Shown piece after piece: positions 58,205 through 64,000 of a stretch of DNA of 64,000 bases. This DNA is from Pyrus communis (Eukaryota; Streptophyta; Magnoliopsida; Rosales; Rosaceae): the NCBI RefSeq assembly GCF_963583255.1, contig NC_084803.1, positions 6,376,238-6,440,237 of the forward strand. Reading direction: 5' to 3'. The position numbers and the translations under genes were made by a program. The notes under the pieces were generated by a model. The model was not told the origin of the DNA. It was given only the letters and a program-made list of their open reading frames with translations, and ran no database searches. Numbering within the stretch: the first letter of the stretch is position 1; each line of letters starts with the position of its first letter.

Positions 58205-58562
58205 TATCTCATACACTTTTCTCTGTTTCTGACTATTAAATTAAATAAATTAAATAAAAAGAATTGTTAATATTCTAAAAATCTTATTTTACATTCATAA
58301 TGTTTTATAATTAGAAAGAAAAACACATTTATGAGGAATGTAGAATAAGATTTTTAGCGTGCTAATAACAATTTCCTAAATAAAATCAATGGATAATATT
58401 AAACATAAGCGTATGAGAAATAAAATAAATTTTGTGTTTATTATTTCCCTAATAATCTGCAAATCGCACAATTTTCAATACTTATACACTTTTATTCGAT
58501 ACGTCTGTGCTTGTCATTTAATTTATTTAATTTGATAATAAAGAAAGAAAATGTGTAAGAAA
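58205..58562. mobile_element. Foldback element with a second foldback nested inside
   Basis: Outer arms: acacttttctctgtttctga...taaattaaataaat (58207-58256) pair with atttaatttatttaattt...gaaaatgtgt (58513-58560). Inner arms: aattgttaatattctaaaaatcttatttt (58263 on) pair with aataagatttttagcgtgctaataacaatt (ending about 58373). Confidence 0.7.
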
Positions 58563-58845
58563 AAAATAGTGAGTGATTTTATTTCCTTAAATAATCCTTT
58601 AATTTTTAATAAGAATGTAATCTGATTGGGTAAGGTAAAACTAATAATGTTGCATGAACCTTTTCTTTTGAACTAATTAAAATAACAATGTAACATGATG
58701 GGATAAGGTAAAAAAAACAAGTGAGAATAGCTTAGGAGACAAACTAAAAGGGTTAGGACAAATTCCAAGTTTCTAAATGTTAATATTTTAATTCAAGGTT
58801 GGAATCAAATTTGTTGACTGATCAAAAATTAAGAGAGGATGGTGG

Positions 58846-59482
58846 TGTGACATCCCACATCGCCCAGGGGAGTGATCCATAAATGTATATTCTCATCCCT
58901 ACCTAGCACGAGGCCTTTTGGGAGCTCACTGGCTTCGGGTTCCGTAGGAAATCCGAAGTTAAGCGAGAATGGGGCTAGAGCAATCCCATGATGGGTGACC
59001 TACTGGGAAGTTGCTCGTGAGTTCCCAAAAACAAAACCGTGAGGGAATGGTAACCCAAAGCGGACAATATCGCGCTACGGTGGTGGAGCGGGCCCGAGAA
59101 ATTATCCGCCTCGAGTCGGGATATGACGATTGGTATCAGAGCCTAACCCTGGTCGCAAGTGTGCCGACGAGGTCGTCGGGCCCCTAAGGGGGGTGGATTG
59201 TGACATCCCACATCGCCCAGGGGAGTGATCCTTAAATGTATATTTTCATCCCTACCTAGCACGAGGCCTTTTGGAAGCTCACTGGCTTTGGGTTCTGTTG
59301 GAACTCCGAAGTTAAGCGAGAAGGGGGCTAGAGTAATCCCATGATGGGTGACCCACTAGGAAGTTGCTCGTGGGTTCCCAAAAACAAAACCGTGAGGGAA
59401 TGGTAAGCCCAAAACGGACAATATCGTGCTACGATGGTGGAGCGGGTCCGGAAAATGATCCGCCCCGGGGCGGGATGTGACA
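58846..59482 (+). mobile_element. Cassandra TRIM retrotransposon, copy 3
   Basis: LTR1 58846-59128 (terminal CA mutated to CG), PBS tggtatcagagcc 59131-59143, LTR2 59199-59482. Perfect TSD ggtgg (58841-58845 and 59483-59487). 5S-like core in both LTRs. Confidence 0.95.
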
Positions 59483-60067
59483 GGTGGTGTCTAATTTGTA
59501 TGCAAATGTGATTCATTTTTCATATGCGTTTCTTATCTTTGGTAATTTATTTTAATTTGTAACTTTGTTCAATAATTTTATATTCTTGTCACATATGTAC
59601 GTAAGCGAAGTTCAAAATTAACCTCCAAAACGAAATTCAAAGTTAACTATATGCCTGGTTACTTGATGTTATTAAAATATTAAGCCTTTAATTTTCTAGG
59701 ACAAATACTTTAAACTCATTGTATACAAATAAAATCATACGTGTAAATTTTGCTACCACAAAATCATATGAAATGACAAGAATCTTTTGTAGTCCATTCA
59801 TAATCGTATCTTTATATTTTTGTCTTTATATGATAATGAGTATGTTATAACTTGTGCGGTTATAGTACATTCACATTTTTTGGGAAGAAAAACAAAAGAT
59901 TAACAAATAAATATTTTTATCAAATATTTGTCCAATTGTTATTGTTAAAACAAAAATTATTTTTCTATTTGATGTCTTTAAATAAATAGACCTAGACTTC
60001 ACTATCTATTGCCAAAATTGTGTAATTGTTCCAAATTTGCATCCATATTCCATACCATACATGTCCA

Positions 60068-60230
60068 TCCCATCTAATCATGATGTGCGTTCACATCCAT
60101 TGGCCATGATGTATGTCCACATACATAGCCATGATGTATGTCCACTTACAAAGTCATGATGCACATACATAACCACAGATTGTGTTTTGGTCTAAAACGT
60201 GGATTGTATTTTGGTCTAAAACGTGAGTAG
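60068..60230. repeat. Two short tandem repeats
   Basis: catgatgtatgtccacatac-type units repeat from about 60077 to 60170. Then two copies of gat.gt(g/a)ttttggtctaaaacgtg lie at about 60179 and 60203. Confidence 0.85.
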
Positions 60231-60644
60231 TGTTTGGTGTAACATAACACTAAAAAGGAAATTATTTAGGTTCATTGAACCTGGACAGGTTTTCACAGCT
60301 GTTATCGTTTTCCGCGTTGTCGAATTAGTGCCTAAACTCCCGATGCTTGCAACAACCGCGAAATCGTGTCATAGAAGTCATCAACAAGGAAATCAACTGA
60401 TTTCGGTTCAATGAACCTGGACGCTAACTCGGCACTAAAAACCCTACAGCTCCTTCGTGGTTGGCAGGGTTTTTTGGTCAATTTGGTTGGCGGGGTTAGG
60501 CAAATAGGCAGGGAAAGTGGGATCCCAAATCCAGAGTAATGTTAGAAAAATTAAATTTATAGATAAAATTAAAAAAATTAAATTTATAGATAAAATTAAA
60601 AAAATTAAAGGACATGGAAGTCAATAATTGATTTATTAGTTACA

Positions 60645-61048
60645 CGTTGATAAATGTGTTTATTCTTATCGGTGACACGTCATTTAATTTGCAAATTTAG
60701 TCTCCAAATCTAGTTTCTCTAGCATTAAGGTCCTGTAGATTTTGATTCACTTGGATTCAAATTCCAAATTTATGGCTGGTTTCCTGCTGTTTTTGTAGGA
60801 TACCATCGAGGAATGGTGGGAATATTAAGAAGAAGATAATGTGAGACGTTGATAAATGTGTTTATTTTTATCGGTAACACATCATTTAATTTGCAAATTT
60901 AGTCTCTAAATTTAATTTCCCTAGCATTAAGGTCCCGTAGATTTTGATTCACTTGGATTCAAATTCCAAATTTATGGCTGGTTTCCTGCTGTTTTTGTAG
61001 GATTACATCGAGGAATGGTGGGAAGATTAAGAAGAAGATAATGTGATG
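60645..61048. repeat. 202-bp tandem duplication
   Basis: cgttgataaatgtgtttatt begins at 60645 and 60847. Both units end with a polypyrimidine/tgtttttgtag acceptor-like site followed by atcgaggaatggtggga. Differences are scattered. Confidence 0.9.
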
Positions 61049-63267
61049 ATTGAAGTGCTTCGTTTCTATCTATGTGAGGATAATGTGTTTCTTGATACGA
61101 GGTTGGGAAGCTTTGGAAGGTTTCTATCTATCTGATTCTGTGTACGCATCGGTCTCTTTTTATTTTTCTCAATTTAATTGTTGTCTAGAAAATAAAATAT
61201 CAGGATTTACCTGTAAATTTTAATGTTGATGTTTCTTTTGATTTATCTGAAATTTTTTATTTTTTGAAAAAGTGAAGTATTAGAATTTGACTGTAAATCT
61301 TGACCTTGACGTTGAGGATATAAGGGTGAAAATGATCGTTGGCCTCATTCATATTTGCACGTCAATGTGTGACTATCAACTTACTCTTATGTGTATTTTT
61401 AAACTATTGAGTTTTGCATGAAAAATGTATGTGAGTTTGTAATTGCGGGCAAGCATATATGCTTTGCATGCCAAACTTATGAGTTGTGCATGCAAAGTAT
61501 ATGTATATAAGTTTTTGATTGCACGAGTATAATGTTGCTAATGAAGAATAAACAAGTAGTGTGCATTTCTTGCGAGTGGTCTAGGAAATTGGCTTTGTTT
61601 GTATTTCATAATTTATATATACACGTACTTTTCAACCTTTACGAATTGGGACGTAAGATGAGAGTTTAAATAAATGTGATTTTAAATTATTTGTATGACC
61701 TTGAAATCGTTGTGCAATGTAAGTCTAAAGGTAATGGGTTAGTTCCACCAAACCTACCTTGATCATTTTTCTGGTAAGTCATGAGATTGACCTAAGTACA
61801 TATGGCAACGTATTAACGGAGGTGTGGGATTATCAGTGGAACAGAAGTACCATGTTGATGTGCAGTCTTTATTACGATAAAGAACGGCATTATTTTATTA
61901 GAGATGATAGGTCAAAATCTTTGAACTATTTTGACTAAAAAAATCATGTATTTTATTATATTAAGGACAACGATGAATTCATCGAAATTTAAATGTCAAC
62001 CATGGCCAACGGATTCACCATTTAGGCAGCCGGCCAACATACTTCTCAAAGGGCACATTAAATTTATATGTTATCAACCTTTCATCCTCACAAGGGCCAC
62101 CTACTCATGCAGTCAACTTTTATCAGCATATTGTTCCAATTTTTTCTCGTTTCACACGTTTCAATAGTTCGAATTTTCGAACTTGATGGATTAGGAGGAA
62201 AAAATCCGAAGATGATTCATTTCCTTTTTATTTTACTACAATAAGATTCCAAATCATTGAAGATCATTACATTTAACATTCAAGTATCATTGATTGAGAC
62301 TATCTATCGCTTTACATTTCTCTTAGTTAACTTACCAACCACAAACACTTATAAAACGTTTAATTGAAGAAGAAAATTGATATTCACATTTTAAAAATGT
62401 GATCATGGAACATTTTTAGTGAAAAACATAAAAATGAAGAAGTGCATAATGACTATTTTGTAATGTTGAAGTGACAGTTGTCCCCAGCATCAAGTTGTTT
62501 ATCTCCAACTTCACCACATCTCAAAAATCGCGACGAACTCCGGCAATAATCGAAATGAATACGTACGAACTAGGTGGGAGAGAAAGAGACATAGACATAG
62601 GAGAGAGGTGAATTAGGTTGTAAGATAGGAGGAAATTATGATGCTCTGACTAATGTATTTATATGACGATCAGTGGAGGAAAGAGATGAAAGAGAATGAG
62701 TTTAAATTTTCGATATTGCATTCAACTTAATTGTAGATTTTCATTTTTTATAATCTGATTCGTAGAATGAATTCAATGATTCTAATAGTTTAACTTAGCA
62801 CCTAAACCCTGCACAAACCTCCTTACTCTAACAGCTTTGTTGGTTTACAATAGCACGACGAGCTCGACAAGTATTGCATTTAACAAAAATATTCTTTTTG
62901 TCACCAAGTGATGCAAGAATATAGAAAATTTTAATGGAAATCTCCCGGTACTGTTTGCTTTAATGAAAAGCCATATGATCACTCGTCTTTAAATTAAATG
63001 TCGTCTTTATATTAAATATAATGGTAGAAAATAAATAAATATTTTTAGTTTTTTAATCCATTTTCCAAAAATTTAAAAGAAAAATGAACCCAAACTAGAA
63101 AACATGAAAAAAATTTAGGGCAAGTTACTACACTCCACTGTGGTTTTAGGGTTTGCCCAGAGCCATCGATCCATCCGAAACGACTGCTAGTCCTGGGTAA
63201 GTCGATTCGACACTCACCGCCGCCCAATTTCTAAAAAAAGATGGCATTTTGAGCACAAATTTCGAAA

Positions 63268-63760
63268 ATGAAACCCGAACAGACCCCGTCCCAGCTCGAC
63301 CGATCTCACCGTTCTTCCGGCAACCGGCGCAGCACGCGTTCGCAAGCAGCACCGGGCTGGAATCCGACTGACGAGCTCATCCTTGTGAACGAGGTCGCCG
63401 CCGTAGAGGGCGACTGCCTGAAAGCGCTGTCGTCGTTTCAGAAATGGAAGATCATAGCTCAGAACTGCTCTGCTCTGGGCGTGTCGCGGACTTTGGACCA
63501 GTATCGCAGGAAGTGGGAAGCTTTGTTCGGCGAGTACAAGGGGATCAAGCAGTGGGAGGCGAAGTCCCGAGCTTCCGATTCGTACTGGGTTTTAGGAATT
63601 GAAAGAAGGAAGCGGAATGGGCTGCCGGAGAATTTTGACCAGGAGTTGTTTAGAGGGATTGATAAGCTTGTGAGGGTGAGGGGGAACCAATCGGATACAG
63701 ACCCAGATAGTGATCCGGAGGATGAGGCGGAGGAGGAGCCTGATGTTGATTCAGAGCCAG
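63268..63760 (+). CDS. Trihelix (Myb/SANT-like) transcription factor, first exon; gene continues past window
   Basis: The frame from ATG 63268 has a basic start (RSHRSSGNRRSTRSQ) and a trihelix DNA-binding domain at about residues 30-100 (GWNPTDELILVNEVAA, FQKWKIIAQNC, LDQYRRKWEALFGEYKGIKQ), followed by an acidic stretch (DTDPDSDPEDEAEEEPDVD). A GT donor at 63761 (cag|gtatgc) ends the exon; reading on into the intron gives only an artefactual tail. It is a nuclear GT-element-type factor of the single-trihelix kind; the exact subfamily is not certain. The GC content of the exon is clearly higher than its surroundings. Remaining exons lie outside the window. Confidence 0.85.
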
Positions 63761-64000
63761 GTATGCTTGTTTTTCAGCCACAAATGGAAATCTGTATTGA
63801 TATATATTGCTGCATTGTGATTAATGTGCAGTTGCTTGTTTTGTTTCACATTTTTCGTGCCGCATATTTTTGGGTTGGCATCATTGGTTGCTGAATGAAA
63901 GTTCGCATTTTGAATTTGATTGCTTTATGGATGTTTACATTGTGAAGTATATGAGCTCATTATCTAGGAAAATTATTAATGAAGAGGGAGGGTCCAATCG

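Larger units (their letters stand above)
59490..63120. other. Long gene-poor stretch
   Basis: No gene was recognised. It holds the minisatellites and tandem duplication listed separately, and a partial copy of the 155-bp MITE family at about 62930-62995 (ggtactgtttgctttaatga). Confidence 0.5.

Overview
The window is nuclear DNA of a flowering plant. It holds intron-split genes, a TIR-NB-ARC-LRR resistance gene, Copia, Cassandra, Helitron and many MITE-type elements, and a fossil chloroplast insert. The mix (Cassandra LTRs with a 5S-like core, many foldback MITEs, multi-intron TNL genes) fits a woody eudicot, most likely Rosaceae (apple/pear type). That assignment is inference from repeat style, not a match I could run.

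Layout. 1-4568: a young Copia element whose gag-pol is broken; its 5' LTR is cut by the window edge. 4569-6152: 3' flank of a lost TNL copy plus a decayed ChaC-type gamma-glutamylcyclotransferase pseudogene. 7134-8331: a 1.2-kb Harbinger-like element carrying a periodic CACGTG array. 8951 to at least 14400: a Helitron on the minus strand with a clear 3' end (hairpin plus CTAG), an RPA gene and only the tail of the helicase. 14400-27000: mostly gene-poor, with exon-like fragments and short repeats. 26982-29745: a MULE-type MITE, the first Cassandra element and a compound tandem array. 29966-32510: a second, internally deleted Copia.

The core is a duplicated immune-gene block. Block A (about 32.3-41.7 kb) and block B (about 42.4-54.6 kb) share the same head-to-head plan: a TIR gene on the minus strand and a TNL gene on the plus strand. 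The minus-strand TIR genes lack NB-ARC and LRR. In block A the TIR and its linker are spliced in frame to an AP2 DNA-binding domain of the euAP2 type. In block B the same TIR and linker are spliced to a complete group IId WRKY domain. Two paralogous TIR genes at equivalent positions therefore carry two different transcription-factor domains, recalling the RPS4/RRS1 arrangement (RRS1 carries a WRKY) but without NB-LRR in the fused partner. The blocks have decayed reciprocally. Block A keeps an open TIR-AP2 frame, whose 3' end and stop now come from a Copia LTR, but its TNL is almost wholly deleted. Block B keeps an intact 971-residue TNL, but its TIR-WRKY gene has three lesions in the TIR exon.

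Downstream of block B is an intact eight-exon ChaC-type gamma-glutamylcyclotransferase gene (57263-55684, minus). A truncated copy of it at 4.8-6.2 kb, next to a scrap of TNL 3' flank, suggests a third block just left of the window. Cassandra, solo-LTR and MITE insertions present in one block with empty sites in the other show that these insertions came after the duplication. The right edge carries a trihelix (Myb/SANT-like) transcription-factor gene starting at 63268 and running out of the window.
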